From Paenibacillus vietnamensis (lineage in GTDB: Bacteria; Bacillota; Bacilli; Paenibacillales; Paenibacillaceae), in the NCBI RefSeq assembly GCF_020169515.1, contig NZ_JAHMHW010000003.1, forward strand, positions 434,001 to 498,000: 64,000 bases of DNA, read 5' to 3'. This document shows, piece after piece, positions 17,241-26,077 of the stretch. Each line of letters begins with the position of its first letter. Position 1 is the stretch's first letter. The notes under the pieces are model-generated. The model searched no databases and had not been told where the DNA came from. It was given only the letters and a program-made list of their open reading frames with translations. Made by a program: the position numbers and the translations under genes.

Positions 17241-18398
17241 TCATGCAAGCCCGCGTAAATACTCGACGGCTTTATAGGACATGTTTTGGATAGCCGGTAT
17301 GGATGTTTTCAAAGCCCGGACGATAGCTTCCTCTTCCCGCACCATTTCGTCAAATCTTGCAATCAGCTTGGCTTTGTCGGAAATTTCATCGATGTTCAGC
17401 ACCAGCTTCTCTTCGCCGAAAATATCCTTCGCGATTCCTTTGGATTTCACGCTGTACCCGAGCACCATAGTCGGCACATAGTTCGAATACGCCGCGATCG
17501 TCGCATGCGTCCGCGCGCCGACGAAAAATCTCATGCGGGCAATGTACCCCTTGTACTGGATGGCGCCCAGATAATCGGGCAGCAGCAGCACTCTGCCGGT
17601 ATGCTTATATTGCTCGTAGTATTGCTGAAGCACCTCGTAATCGTTATTGCCCTCCTGGATTACATGCGGCGTTAGAGCGATCGTCATATCCGTCGTGCTC
17701 AGAATATGCCGGATCAGCTCGTTGATCGCCGACTGGGAATGCACATTCCGCTTCCAGACCAGCGGACTGAAGTTCAGCCCGACCGTGTTGCCCTCCTGCC
17801 AGCCGGCAGGTAGCCCGAGCTCCTCCTTCTCCATCGTAAAGGCGGGATCGGCGCACAGCTTCACATTGCTCAGCCCCTTATCCTTCAGCATCTGGTAAGT
17901 AAGTGTCTCCCTCGCCAAAATCAGATCGTACGCTTTCAAATCATTGAGCTTCGTTTCGGACATATCCTCTTCGCCAATGGAGCAGCCCCACAGTACCAGC
18001 TTCTTGCCCTGCGATTTCACCCTGCGGTTGACCTCGTACAGGCCCGGCTGCTCGCCGTAGCAATAATTGTCTCCTCCGATCGACAAACAGACATCCATAT
18101 CGCTAATATGCTTAATGATATTGCCGTGGATTTTGCCGAACGCATACGACTCGTCCTTGAACAATTTCACCTTAAGGGAAGAGACGAGCCAATCCATGGA
18201 ATATTTCCTGATGCTGAGGTCGGAGCCGTTATAAATGCCGTCGAGCTTCGTAATCATTTGATCCGTGGCCGGGGCGCCCGAAACCAAATAGACGCTTGCC
18301 TTATCGATTTTCTGCTTAATGATCGAAGCGGAGGAGCGAACAATCGCCTCACAGCCCCGGTTCATGCTTCCCCCGTGCGCGTACATCATTATTTTCAT
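17241..18398 (-). CDS. Polysaccharide pyruvyl transferase family protein
   Basis: A 385-residue protein of the CsaB/PssM-type family. It starts 'MKIMMYAHGGSMNRGCEAIVRS', has the central 'CLSIGGDNYCYGEQPGLYEVNRRVKSQGK' region (shortened here) with 'LVLWGCSIGEED', and ends with the 'GARTHATIAAYSNYVPTMVLGYSVKSKGI' block that characterises the family. Such enzymes transfer pyruvate from phosphoenolpyruvate to a sugar, making an acidic ketal in exopolysaccharide. The chosen ATG at 18398 follows a GGGGG ribosome-binding site. The product polymer is therefore probably acidic. Confidence 0.87.
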   Translation of the reverse strand: MKIMMYAHGGSMNRGCEAIVRSSASIIKQKIDKASVYLVSGAPATDQMITKLDGIYNGSDLSIRKYSMDWLVSSLKVKLFKDESYAFGKIHGNIIKHISDMDVCLSIGGDNYCYGEQPGLYEVNRRVKSQGKKLVLWGCSIGEEDMSETKLNDLKAYDLILARETLTYQMLKDKGLSNVKLCADPAFTMEKEELGLPAGWQEGNTVGLNFSPLVWKRNVHSQSAINELIRHILSTTDMTIALTPHVIQEGNNDYEVLQQYYEQYKHTGRVLLLPDYLGAIQYKGYIARMRFFVGARTHATIAAYSNYVPTMVLGYSVKSKGIAKDIFGEEKLVLNIDEISDKAKLIARFDEMVREEEAIVRALKTSIPAIQNMSYKAVEYLRGLA

Positions 18399-18402
18399 AT
18401 GA

Positions 18403-19467
18403 CTAGCCCCCAATTGACTGTTTGTTTCGTGCTCTGCTGTATGCCGTAACCCAGTAAAGGCCTATGGCAGACCTGAGCAGCATCATACGCAAAATCATCC
18501 GTTCATACCGGCCGAGCTCTTCGCCCGCCTCACGCAGATAGGCCGGCAATGCCTCGCGAAGGACGGAATGGCCGATCATCCGTTTGACGTAACGGTATTT
18601 TTGCCCGAAGCTCAGGCCCGCCGCGGGCGTATAATAGAGATGAATATAAGAGATGACGGAGCGGATGAATTTGACGGTTTTGAGTGATGCCGCGCGCTCC
18701 CGCTCAATTAGAGCTTCGACGGCCGGCGGAAGCTTGGCCTCGTAAACCTCCAGCGCCCGGGCGAAATAATCCTTATTCGCGGCGCTGCGGGTCGCGCTTC
18801 CGGCTACCTCTCTATAGAAATAGCCCGAATAATCGATATAAGAGACACTGCTGCTGCAGCTTAAGGCCAGCATATTAAACAGTCCGTCTTCTCCAAGCGC
18901 CACTTTGTCGGGAAAGGCAACCCGGTGCCCGCAAATAAGCTCTCTTCTGTACAGTTTGTTGCAGACGGAATTGAATTGATCGGACTCGATATACAGCGGC
19001 AAAATTTCCTTTTGAATATATGCCGCATCAAGCCGGGTGCCGGCCGGAAACGGACACCGGTTCACTACCGGACCGGCCTCCGTCTCGCTCACGAAATTCG
19101 AGAACAAAATATCGTATCCGCCTGCCGCCGCTGCCGCATAAAGCGTTTCAAACATATCCGGCTCGACCCGGTCGTCCGCATCGACAAAGCCGGCGTATTC
19201 GCCGGAAGCGGCTGCGAGGCCCGCATTGCGCGCCGCACTCACCCCGCGGTTCGGCTGATCGATCAGCCGGACTCTCGCATCTTTGTTCAGGAAGACTTCA
19301 ATAATCGCACGGCTGCGGTCCCTGGACCCGTCGTTGACGCATATAAACTCGCATTCGTGAAGCGTCTGGGCAAGCAGGCTGTCCAGGCATTCGGACAAAT
19401 AAGCTTCCGCATTATAAACGGGTATAATGACGCTCACCTTTGGCTTGTTTGAGCTGTTGCCGCCCAT
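18403..19467 (-). CDS. Glycosyltransferase family 2
   Basis: A 354-residue GT-A enzyme. The N-terminus has 'KVSVIIPVYNAEAYLSECLDSLL', the nucleotide-binding 'CVNDGSRDRS', and the metal site 'GFVDADDRVEPDM'. The C-terminal third is helical and basic. It is an inverting transferase adding one sugar to the repeat unit. I chose ATG 19467, which has GGGGGAG nine bases upstream, over the ATG at 19494. It follows the 19502-20701 gene closely. Confidence 0.9.
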   Translation of the reverse strand: MGGNSSNKPKVSVIIPVYNAEAYLSECLDSLLAQTLHECEFICVNDGSRDRSRAIIEVFLNKDARVRLIDQPNRGVSAARNAGLAAASGEYAGFVDADDRVEPDMFETLYAAAAAGGYDILFSNFVSETEAGPVVNRCPFPAGTRLDAAYIQKEILPLYIESDQFNSVCNKLYRRELICGHRVAFPDKVALGEDGLFNMLALSCSSSVSYIDYSGYFYREVAGSATRSAANKDYFARALEVYEAKLPPAVEALIERERAASLKTVKFIRSVISYIHLYYTPAAGLSFGQKYRYVKRMIGHSVLREALPAYLREAGEELGRYERMILRMMLLRSAIGLYWVTAYSRARNKQSIGG

Positions 19468-19501
19468 AGCCGCATTCTCCCCCTTTCGCAGCACCCGCGC
19501 T

Positions 19502-20701
19502 TCATCCGATCATGCCGTACAGCTTTTGCAGCTCGCCGGCATTGCTGAAATCATGCTGCCGCATATTGTCGCTGAGCTTTTCCCTCAATTCCCGGTTCAG
19601 GTAGAGGCGCTCGATTCCTTCTGCGATCGCTTCGGGACCGATGCCGCAGATCAGCCCGTCATAGCCGTCCTTCACCTGGCTTCCCGCAGTCGGGTAATCC
19701 GTTATCAGCACGGGCTTTGCCAATATTTGCGCCTCGGTTACGGTTACGGCTTTCCCCTCGTAGCGGGAGGGCTGAACGTACAAATCGCACTGCCTGATAT
19801 AAGGGTAAGGATTTGCCTTCTTGCCGAGCAGCACAAAATCGTCCTGCAGTCCGGAGCGGGCAATAAGTTCTTTCAGCTCCGTCTCGTAGCCGCCGTAGCC
19901 GACGATATACCATTTCAGGCCGGCGTACCCCCTTTGCTTCAGCAGCTTCAAAGCTTCCACTGCCATATCGAAGCCTTTCACGTAGGACAGCCTGCCGACC
20001 GAAACGATCTTGAACGCGCCGGAGTCCAGCTCTCCCGGAGGCAGCTCCTCGCCTGCCATGCTCCGGATAAAGGCCGGGGAGGTGATGTTCTCGATCAGCG
20101 TAATTTTTCCGGCCAGCGACGGGTATTGCTGCACGAACGACTCCGTACACGCCTCGGAAATGGATGCGATATAGTCGTATTTATCCCAAACCTCGAGGTC
20201 AAGCTTATTGTCGATTTCCAGCTTGCTGTAGTCGGTGTGAATCCATGCGACCTTCCTGCGGGCCCGGGCTTTTTGCGCAATCAAATCGTGAGGCCACGCA
20301 TAGCTGACGGTCAAATCGTACGTTTTCGGCAGGCGCGGCAGCACATAGGAGGTCAGCTTTGAAGCCAGCTGCATTTGAATGTAGCCCGGCCCTTCCTGCA
20401 GCTTGCGCCGCTTCGCCTTCACGATCGCGATATTCCGCGACAGGAGCCGGATCAGCGTTGCCGCATAATGCCCCTCGCGAATACACTGCTTAAGCGGCTT
20501 ACGGAAAACGGTGTATCTGCCGACCTCCGGCAGCACGTTGACTTTGTCAGGGATCAGGCTCATGAAATCGCCTTGATGGGAGCAAATGAGCAAATCCACA
20601 TTGTATTTGTCATAATCGAAGCTCTCGAGCATATTGATCAGGCTTCGCTCGATTCCGCCGATTTCCATATCGTATACAGAGATGAGGATATCCTTTTTCA
20701 T
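19502..20701 (-). CDS. Glycosyltransferase family 4
   Basis: A 399-residue GT4 enzyme: 'DILISVYDMEIGGIERSLINML' at the N-terminus, 'IVSVGRLSYVKGFDMAVEALK' in the linker, and 'QCDLYVQPSRYEGKAVTVTEAQILAKPVL' (shortened pattern E-x7-E) in the donor site. It is the third member of the paralogous set with the two genes at 14.8-17.2 kb. The start overlaps the stop of the acyltransferase gene by four bases, so it is translationally coupled. Confidence 0.9.
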   Translation of the reverse strand: MKKDILISVYDMEIGGIERSLINMLESFDYDKYNVDLLICSHQGDFMSLIPDKVNVLPEVGRYTVFRKPLKQCIREGHYAATLIRLLSRNIAIVKAKRRKLQEGPGYIQMQLASKLTSYVLPRLPKTYDLTVSYAWPHDLIAQKARARRKVAWIHTDYSKLEIDNKLDLEVWDKYDYIASISEACTESFVQQYPSLAGKITLIENITSPAFIRSMAGEELPPGELDSGAFKIVSVGRLSYVKGFDMAVEALKLLKQRGYAGLKWYIVGYGGYETELKELIARSGLQDDFVLLGKKANPYPYIRQCDLYVQPSRYEGKAVTVTEAQILAKPVLITDYPTAGSQVKDGYDGLICGIGPEAIAEGIERLYLNRELREKLSDNMRQHDFSNAGELQKLYGMIG

Positions 20702-21345
20702 ATCGATTCCTTTACGGGCAGCACCGGACTCATGGCCTTTCTGTCCTTGATGCCGATGTACCCGTTTTCCCGTTTATTCAAAAACAAAGTACGCGGAGGA
20801 ACCTTCCCTTTTACGACGCTGCCGGCTGCGATGACGGCATGGTCTCCGATTACGGTATCCCGCAAAATAACGACGTTCGAGCCGATCCAAACGTGCTCGC
20901 CGATCGTAACCTCCCCGACGAGCAGATGCCCGCCGCCCTCTTCCTTGTAGTTGTGATCGTGATCGTTGATGCAGACGTTCGGGGCGATCTTCGTATAGGC
21001 GCCGATCGTAATTTTATTGACGCAGTTAATGTTGCAGTTGTCGTTAATGAACACTTTGTCGCCCAGCAGCAGCTGCCCGTCATGATCGATCCTAATGCTC
21101 GCGTTTTTCCTGATGAAGACGAACCTTCCGATGAACAGCCGCGCACGGCGGTTAAAAATTTCGATCGTGCTGTTTGCCTGGATGGAAAATATCGTGCTTT
21201 TAATATTTCTGAAGTACAGCAGCCTGATCAAAAAACCCCTTACCATTGCGGTCAGCTGCAGCCTGTTCATCGCTAACGTGCTGATCAGCCCTCTCGTCCG
21301 GTATTGACCGTAGAGGGTTCGGGCTATTTTCACAATAGCGCCCAT
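20698..21345 (-). CDS. Left-handed beta-helix acyltransferase (WbbJ/maltose-O-acetyltransferase-like)
   Basis: A 215-residue protein with hexapeptide repeats: 'FINDNCNINCVNKITIGAYTKIAPNVCINDHDHNY', then 'IGEHVWIGSNVVILRDTVIGDHAVIAAGSVV' (both shortened families of repeats). The His in 'INDHDH' is the usual catalytic base. It probably O-acetylates a sugar of the exopolysaccharide. It sits between the nucleotidyltransferase-like gene and a GT4 gene in the same direction and overlaps the latter by four bases. Confidence 0.88.
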   Translation of the reverse strand: MGAIVKIARTLYGQYRTRGLISTLAMNRLQLTAMVRGFLIRLLYFRNIKSTIFSIQANSTIEIFNRRARLFIGRFVFIRKNASIRIDHDGQLLLGDKVFINDNCNINCVNKITIGAYTKIAPNVCINDHDHNYKEEGGGHLLVGEVTIGEHVWIGSNVVILRDTVIGDHAVIAAGSVVKGKVPPRTLFLNKRENGYIGIKDRKAMSPVLPVKESI

Positions 21346-21371
21346 GTCTCATCCCCTGCCTCCTTGCCGTG

Positions 21372-22583
21372 CTAATGATCCAGTTTTTGATCCATTTTGC
21401 CCCGTCCCTGCTTCCCCAGCTTTCTCCACGTCCACAGGAACGGGCGCAAAGGAAAGTACAGAAAATGGAGCGGCCGCGGCAAAGGCAGCGTCTTCGCGTC
21501 GTCCGGAAACGGATAAAGGAAGCTTGCCATATGCATCGCCTTTTGCGGCATCGTCATAAGTGTAAATAAATACCTGCTGTGGTAGCGCTGTACCTCCTCC
21601 GGCACCGGGTCGGTATGCAAATTCACCATCCGGTGGACGTAGAACATCGCATCCTCGGCCAGCCAATGCGCTTTCCTCACGCTGAGCAGCGGCTTCATTT
21701 CCTCGCGCAGCGGAACCGCCAGCAGCCGAGCGGCCAGCAGTAACGCCTGTCCTCCGATATGGAGGTAGCTGTGCTTGCGAAGCAGACGCGTAAGCACCGG
21801 CCAGTCGAGCTTCTGCCGGACCAGCTGCTTGATGTCAAGCAGCCAGCGCAGCCTGGACCAGCCGTGACGGGCGCCGTGCGACACCAGAAACAAGAACAGA
21901 TCCTCCCTGCCCAAATAATAAATCGGTCGGCTGATCAAGGAGCTTTTGCGTTTTCTGCTCCACAGCTCTTCAAAGCCAGGCTCCTTCGATGGCGCAGGGT
22001 TCAGCCTCCAATGCAGCTCGACCTTGATCTTCTTGACGGGATGATTGAAGGTGGTATGATGATGCCTCCATTTCCAATCATTCAGCACCGTCTCGATATA
22101 GTCGTCCTTCTCGTAGCCGAGGGAGCAAAGCAAAGCCTCGGCCTGCTCCAGCTCCTTCAGCGGAATAAGCAAATCCAGATCGCAGGAGGTGCGCAGGGAC
22201 ACGTCGCCGTACAAATCGGCCGCTATTACCGGTCCCTTCAAGAACAATGAACGTATCCCCTTACCTTCAAACGCTTTGGCGAGCTGTTCCATCTCCCCGC
22301 TTAATCCGAGCATTTGCAGCGTGTTGCGGTAATAATCGCGATGAAACAACGTGGCTACGAACGTAGGCACATCATCGGATCTCAGTTCCTGTAGCTTTAG
22401 GTTAATGGACGGAAACACGCGGTGATGCCTGGCCAGTTCGATAAAGCGATCCCAGTCGGCCCCTCGGATGAGCTCCTGAAGCTCGAAGTTCAGCTCCACG
22501 CCTTCATCATTCGATAGCAGGATAAGCATAAGCTTGAGCTCATTCGGCAAGTCGTTCATATGGAAGTTGACGTCATTATTCAT
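21372..22583 (-). CDS. Nucleotidyltransferase family protein (NTP_transf_5-like)
   Basis: A 403-residue protein whose centre has 'GIRSLFLKGPVIAADLYG' and 'RTSCDLDLLIPLKELEQAEALL', the LKG and S-x-D-x-D-L-L-I pattern of the NTP_transf_5 superfamily (Pol-beta-like fold), followed by 'VELHWRLNPAP' and a helical C-terminus. Members of this family are often found in lasso-peptide clusters of Firmicutes (PadeN of the paeninodin cluster) and in polysaccharide loci; their substrate is not established. Here it is first in a second transcription unit of the polysaccharide locus, 14 kb from the lasso cluster, and has its own promoter (22659-22687). Confidence 0.8.
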   Translation of the reverse strand: MNNDVNFHMNDLPNELKLMLILLSNDEGVELNFELQELIRGADWDRFIELARHHRVFPSINLKLQELRSDDVPTFVATLFHRDYYRNTLQMLGLSGEMEQLAKAFEGKGIRSLFLKGPVIAADLYGDVSLRTSCDLDLLIPLKELEQAEALLCSLGYEKDDYIETVLNDWKWRHHHTTFNHPVKKIKVELHWRLNPAPSKEPGFEELWSRKRKSSLISRPIYYLGREDLFLFLVSHGARHGWSRLRWLLDIKQLVRQKLDWPVLTRLLRKHSYLHIGGQALLLAARLLAVPLREEMKPLLSVRKAHWLAEDAMFYVHRMVNLHTDPVPEEVQRYHSRYLFTLMTMPQKAMHMASFLYPFPDDAKTLPLPRPLHFLYFPLRPFLWTWRKLGKQGRGKMDQKLDH

Positions 22584-22612
22584 GAAATTCTCCTTCTTGC
22601 TAATTAGCCAAT

Positions 22613-22650
22613 AACGAACAAAAGTTTCGTTTATGTTCTATAAAACGAAC
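22613..22650. promoter_or_regulatory. Degenerate SinR-like half-sites downstream of the promoter
   Basis: A 16-bp imperfect palindrome at 22635-22650 (GTTCTAT, two bases, AACGAAC) has the same 7-2-7 layout as the better operators elsewhere in the window; another GTTCGTT-type half-site is at 22613-22619. They lie just after the predicted start of transcription. The match is weak. Confidence 0.4.
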
Positions 22651-22658
22651 ACAAATAC

Positions 22659-22687
22659 AGATTATCACCATACTTATTTTCTGTCAA
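22659..22687 (-). promoter_or_regulatory. Promoter of the second exopolysaccharide transcription unit
   Basis: On the minus strand a perfect TTGACA (22682-22687), a 17-bp spacer and TAATCT (22659-22664) drive the nucleotidyltransferase-like gene and those after it. Confidence 0.7.
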
Positions 22688-22803
22688 TTCCTCTCCCGAA
22701 AGTTCATGATTCCTTATAAATTCTTGTATTTTAAATAAGGTCCGGTCTGTTAGAATGGAACTATTCAACCGGAACGTTTCACAAGCGAGGAGGAGATGAC
22801 TCA

Positions 22804-23463
22804 GTGAACAGCCGTATCGTTGTGTTCGGAGCAGGCGGCCATGCGAAGGCCGTCATCGATACGATCGAGAAGGAAGGCCGCTACCTTATTGCAGGGCTGC
22901 TTGACGGCTACCAGCCGGAAGGCTCTTCATTCTACGGATACAAAATTTTGGGAAGCGAGCAATGGCTGGCCGCTAACGCCGGTCAGATTGACGGCTGCAT
23001 CGTTGCGGTAGGCGATAATTGGCTGCGGTCGCGAATGGCGGAAGCGATCCGCTCCGTCGCACCGGATATTCCGTTCGTCAGCACGGTGCACCCTGCCGCT
23101 TCAGTCGCGAGAGGAGCTGTGCTCGGTGCAGGTTCCGTCGTGATGGCAGGCAGCGTCGTCGGCAGCGATACAAGGCTCGGCGAGCATAATGTGCTCTATA
23201 CCCTATCCTCGGTAGACCATGACGGACGGACGGGAAGCTTCGTCACGCTGGCGCCCCATGCCGCCACCGGAGGAAATGTGACAATAAGCGATTACTCCGT
23301 TTTGTCCATCCGCTCGGCCGTTATCCATGGCATCACCGTCGGAGAACATTCCGTCATCGGCGCGGGCTCGACGGTGCTCGCGGACATTCCTTCGCATTCC
23401 GTCGCTTACGGCACTCCAGCGAAGGTGATCAGGTCCCGTACGGTCGGCGAACGCTATCTATAA
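22804..23463 (+). CDS. epsM: Sugar O/N-acetyltransferase, NeuD/PglD/EpsM-like
   Basis: A 219-residue protein. Residues 1-75 form a small Rossmann-like domain ('[17 protein letters not shown]'), typical of PglD and NeuD. The rest is a left-handed beta-helix ('[16 protein letters not shown]', '[16 protein letters not shown]', '[33 protein letters not shown]' family of repeats). The His-Asp of 'SVDHDG' is the usual catalytic pair. In B. subtilis EpsM and in Campylobacter PglD this step acetylates UDP-4-amino-sugar to UDP-diNAc-bacillosamine. EpsC-, EpsN- and EpsL-like genes are also present. It is the only exopolysaccharide gene here on the plus strand and converges on epsN. Confidence 0.82.
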   Translation: MNSRIVVFGAGGHAKAVIDTIEKEGRYLIAGLLDGYQPEGSSFYGYKILGSEQWLAANAGQIDGCIVAVGDNWLRSRMAEAIRSVAPDIPFVSTVHPAASVARGAVLGAGSVVMAGSVVGSDTRLGEHNVLYTLSSVDHDGRTGSFVTLAPHAATGGNVTISDYSVLSIRSAVIHGITVGEHSVIGAGSTVLADIPSHSVAYGTPAKVIRSRTVGERYL

Positions 23464-23470
23464 CCGCAGG

Positions 23471-24655
23471 TTAAGCCGTTTGCGCCGCGCTGCCGGCTCT
23501 GGCTTCGAGGACGTTGTTGATGCAGTCGATGACCCGAACCTGCTCGACCGCGGTCATACCGGAGCCGGACGGCAGGCAAATGCCGCTGTTGAACAGCCGC
23601 TCGCAGCAGGGCTGGCCGTCGCCATGGGCGTAGAAGCGCGCCCCTTCGAACAAAGGCTGCAGGTGCAGCGGCTTCCAGAGCGGTCTCGCCTCGATGTTCG
23701 CATCCGTCAGCGCGCCGAGCAAGGCCGGAATCGTGACGCCTGTCAGCTGCTCGTCGACCGTGATCGCCGTTAGCCATCGGTTCGGCCGCGAGTCTTCAAG
23801 CGCCGGCATAAAGAAGATTCCGTCGCGCCCTGATAAAGCCTGTTTGTAAGTGTCGAAGATCGCTCTCCGGGCGGCAACCCGTTCCTCCAGCACCTCGAGC
23901 TGCGCGCGGCCTACTCCCGCCAGCAGGTTGCTCATCCGGTAATTGTAGCCCATTGAGCTATGCTGATAATGCGGAGCCGCGTCCCGGGCCTGCGTGGCCA
24001 AAAAACGCGCTTTGCCGAGCAGCGCCTTGTCATCGGAGACCAGCATGCCGCCGCCCGAGGTCGTAATGATTTTGTTCCCGTTAAAGGAGAAAACTCCGAA
24101 TTTGCCGAGTCCTCCGCTTTGCTTCCCCTTGTAAGTCGACCCAAGCGATTCCGCGGCATCCTCAACGACCGGTACCCCATATTGCCCGCAAAGGGCGTTA
24201 ATCTCATCCATCTTGGCCAACTGGCCGTATAAATGCACCACGACGACCGCTTTCGGCAGCTTGCCTTCAAGAGCGGCAGCTGACAGCGCTTTGCCGAGCG
24301 CATCCGGCGACATGTTCCACGTGTCGGGCTCGGAATCGATGAATACCGGCTCCGCACCGCAATACCGGATCGGATTCGCGCTGGCGACAAACGTAAAGCT
24401 GGAGCAGAAGACGACATCGCCGGAGCCAACCTCCAGCAGCCGAAGGGCAAGGTGAATCGCCGCTGTGCCCGAGCTGACCGCCACAGCGTCGGCTGTGCCC
24501 GCATACGCGGCGACCGCCCTCTCGAACGCATCGATATTCGGCCCGAGCGGGGCGATCCAGTTCGTCTCGAACGCTTCGTCTATGTAATGGCGCTCCCTGC
24601 CGCTCATATGCGGAGGGGATAAATAAATCCTCTTAACATCCTGGACTGCCATCAT
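23471..24655 (-). CDS. epsN: DegT/DnrJ/EryC1 aminotransferase, EpsN/PglE-like
   Basis: A 394-residue PLP enzyme starting 'IYLSPPHMSGRERHYIDEAF'. It has 'AVSSGTAAIHLALRLL', the cofactor Asp in 'PVVEDAAESLGS', and the PLP-lysine in 'FSFNGNKIITTSGGGML'. The C-terminus ('LWKPLHLQPLF', 'CCERLFNSGICLPSGSGM') is typical of PglE/EpsN. It would transaminate the UDP-4-keto-6-deoxy-HexNAc made by the EpsC-like dehydratase. It is near the end of the first minus-strand block and convergent with epsM, separated by seven bases. Confidence 0.88.
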   Translation of the reverse strand: MMAVQDVKRIYLSPPHMSGRERHYIDEAFETNWIAPLGPNIDAFERAVAAYAGTADAVAVSSGTAAIHLALRLLEVGSGDVVFCSSFTFVASANPIRYCGAEPVFIDSEPDTWNMSPDALGKALSAAALEGKLPKAVVVVHLYGQLAKMDEINALCGQYGVPVVEDAAESLGSTYKGKQSGGLGKFGVFSFNGNKIITTSGGGMLVSDDKALLGKARFLATQARDAAPHYQHSSMGYNYRMSNLLAGVGRAQLEVLEERVAARRAIFDTYKQALSGRDGIFFMPALEDSRPNRWLTAITVDEQLTGVTIPALLGALTDANIEARPLWKPLHLQPLFEGARFYAHGDGQPCCERLFNSGICLPSGSGMTAVEQVRVIDCINNVLEARAGSAAQTA

Positions 24656-24701
24656 CTACACATCCTCTTTTAAAATGTAAGCAACCTTCCGAGCCCCAAG
24701 C

Positions 24702-25310
24702 TTATCCTTCCTGCCTGCTTGCGCTTCCCGCAAACATCGGCATCGTCACATGGCCTTCGTTCGATACCCCTTCCGAACGGACTACCTTCTTGACGGTCAG
24801 CAGCAAAATTTTCATATCCAGCCAGAAGCTTTGGTTGTTCACGTACCAGACGTCCCGCTCGAACCGCTCCTCCCAGGTGGTCGCGTTTCTTCCGTTAATT
24901 TGCGCCCAGCCCGTAATGCCCGGCTTGACGAGATGGCGCTTCGCCTGCTCTTCGGTGTACAGAGGCAAATAATCCATGAGCAGCGGACGCGGCCCGATCA
25001 GGCTGAGCTCGCCCTTGATCACGTTCACAAGCTGCAGCAGCTCATCAAGGCTGTATTTCCGCATGAACGAGCCGAACTTCGTCAGCCTCAGGTGATCCGG
25101 CAGCAGTACGCCAAGGCTGTCCCGCTCGCCGGTCATCGTGCGAAACTTATAAACGTAGAACGGAACGCCGTGCAAGCCCGGCCTTTTCTGCTTGAACAGG
25201 ACCGGCGAGCCCAGCTTCAGCCGCACAAGAATCGCCGTCAGCAGCACGAGCGGAGACAGAACGAGGAGCAGCAGCGAGGCCGCCGTTAAATCGAACATTC
25301 GTTTCAGCAT
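24702..25310 (-). CDS. epsL: Undecaprenyl-phosphate phosphosugar transferase, EpsL/PglC-like
   Basis: A 202-residue monotopic phosphoglycosyl transferase. The N-terminal hydrophobic helix ('FDLTAASLLLLVLSPLVLLT') is followed by 'KQKRPGLHGVPFYVYKFRTM' and the catalytic Asp-Glu of 'KYSLDELLQLVNVIKGELSLIGPRPL', with 'VKPGITGWAQINGRN' afterwards. It starts the repeat unit by transferring the sugar phosphate, here probably diNAc-bacillosamine phosphate, to undecaprenyl phosphate. It is short, like PglC and EpsL, without extra domains. Confidence 0.9.
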   Translation of the reverse strand: MLKRMFDLTAASLLLLVLSPLVLLTAILVRLKLGSPVLFKQKRPGLHGVPFYVYKFRTMTGERDSLGVLLPDHLRLTKFGSFMRKYSLDELLQLVNVIKGELSLIGPRPLLMDYLPLYTEEQAKRHLVKPGITGWAQINGRNATTWEERFERDVWYVNNQSFWLDMKILLLTVKKVVRSEGVSNEGHVTMPMFAGSASRQEG

Positions 25311-25322
25311 GTTATCCGTCTC

Positions 25323-26063
25323 CTAACCTAGCAGCTTTCTCATCCGTGCGATCATGTTCGGGCCGACGACGCGGCTTACCGCTCTCTTCACATCGCCTCT
25401 CAGCCTCACATGTGCCGGCAGCCACGATTTCGCGAAATGATGGATCGTATAGCTGTTCGACGTCCGGTAATTGCCGCCGTTAATATAATCGTAGGGACTG
25501 AAATAATCCCTTGGATAGAAGGTTACCCCGTTGGACAACGTCTGGAAGCTTCCGTCCAGCACCAAGCCGTGCTTCTGGCAAATCGCGGTAATGACCGCCG
25601 TATTCGTTGTCGTATCGTATGAGCCGTCTCCCAGCAAAAAGCTTCTGTTTTCATAGTTTTGAAGCAGCTCGGCGATCCATGGATGGCCCTTCTCCGCCCC
25701 CATCGTGCCCGATTGGAGAAAGGTGCCGTCCTCAAAGCCGGAGAACGCTTCATGGCCCAAAAAGTCATCCATCGGCCTCAGCACCTCGACATCCGTATCC
25801 AGGTATAAGCCGCCGTAATGATACAAAGCGTGCAGGCGGGCATAATCGCTGACGAACGCGTATTTTTTGGCCTCATAAGCTTCTCTCACATACCGGTTTG
25901 CCGTAACGTCGAAGTTGTCCTCGTTCCATTCGATAAACGTATAGTTGCCTAAATGCTTTTGCCAGCTGCGCATGCATTTCAATATTTTTTTGGATTTTTC
26001 CCCGCGCCCGAACCAGCAATAGTGGACGATGCGGGGAATGTTCGTATCGGCTGCTTCCTTCAA
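25323..26063 (-). CDS. Glycosyltransferase family 32 (DXD sugar-binding domain)
   Basis: A roughly 246-residue transferase with 'IPRIVHYCWFGRGEKSKKIL', 'YAFVSDYARLHALYHYGG' and the DXD metal site in 'GLYLDTDVEVLRPMDDFLGH', the signature of GT32/capsular polysaccharide synthesis enzymes. The frame is open to ATG 26090, which overlaps the polymerase gene by 13 bases, but GGGGGAG is correctly placed for the TTG at 26063, so I prefer that start. It adds a hexose to the repeat unit. Confidence 0.85.
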   Translation of the reverse strand: MKEAADTNIPRIVHYCWFGRGEKSKKILKCMRSWQKHLGNYTFIEWNEDNFDVTANRYVREAYEAKKYAFVSDYARLHALYHYGGLYLDTDVEVLRPMDDFLGHEAFSGFEDGTFLQSGTMGAEKGHPWIAELLQNYENRSFLLGDGSYDTTTNTAVITAICQKHGLVLDGSFQTLSNGVTFYPRDYFSPYDYINGGNYRTSNSYTIHHFAKSWLPAHVRLRGDVKRAVSRVVGPNMIARMRKLLG

Positions 26064-26077
26064 GACGAAATCTCCCC

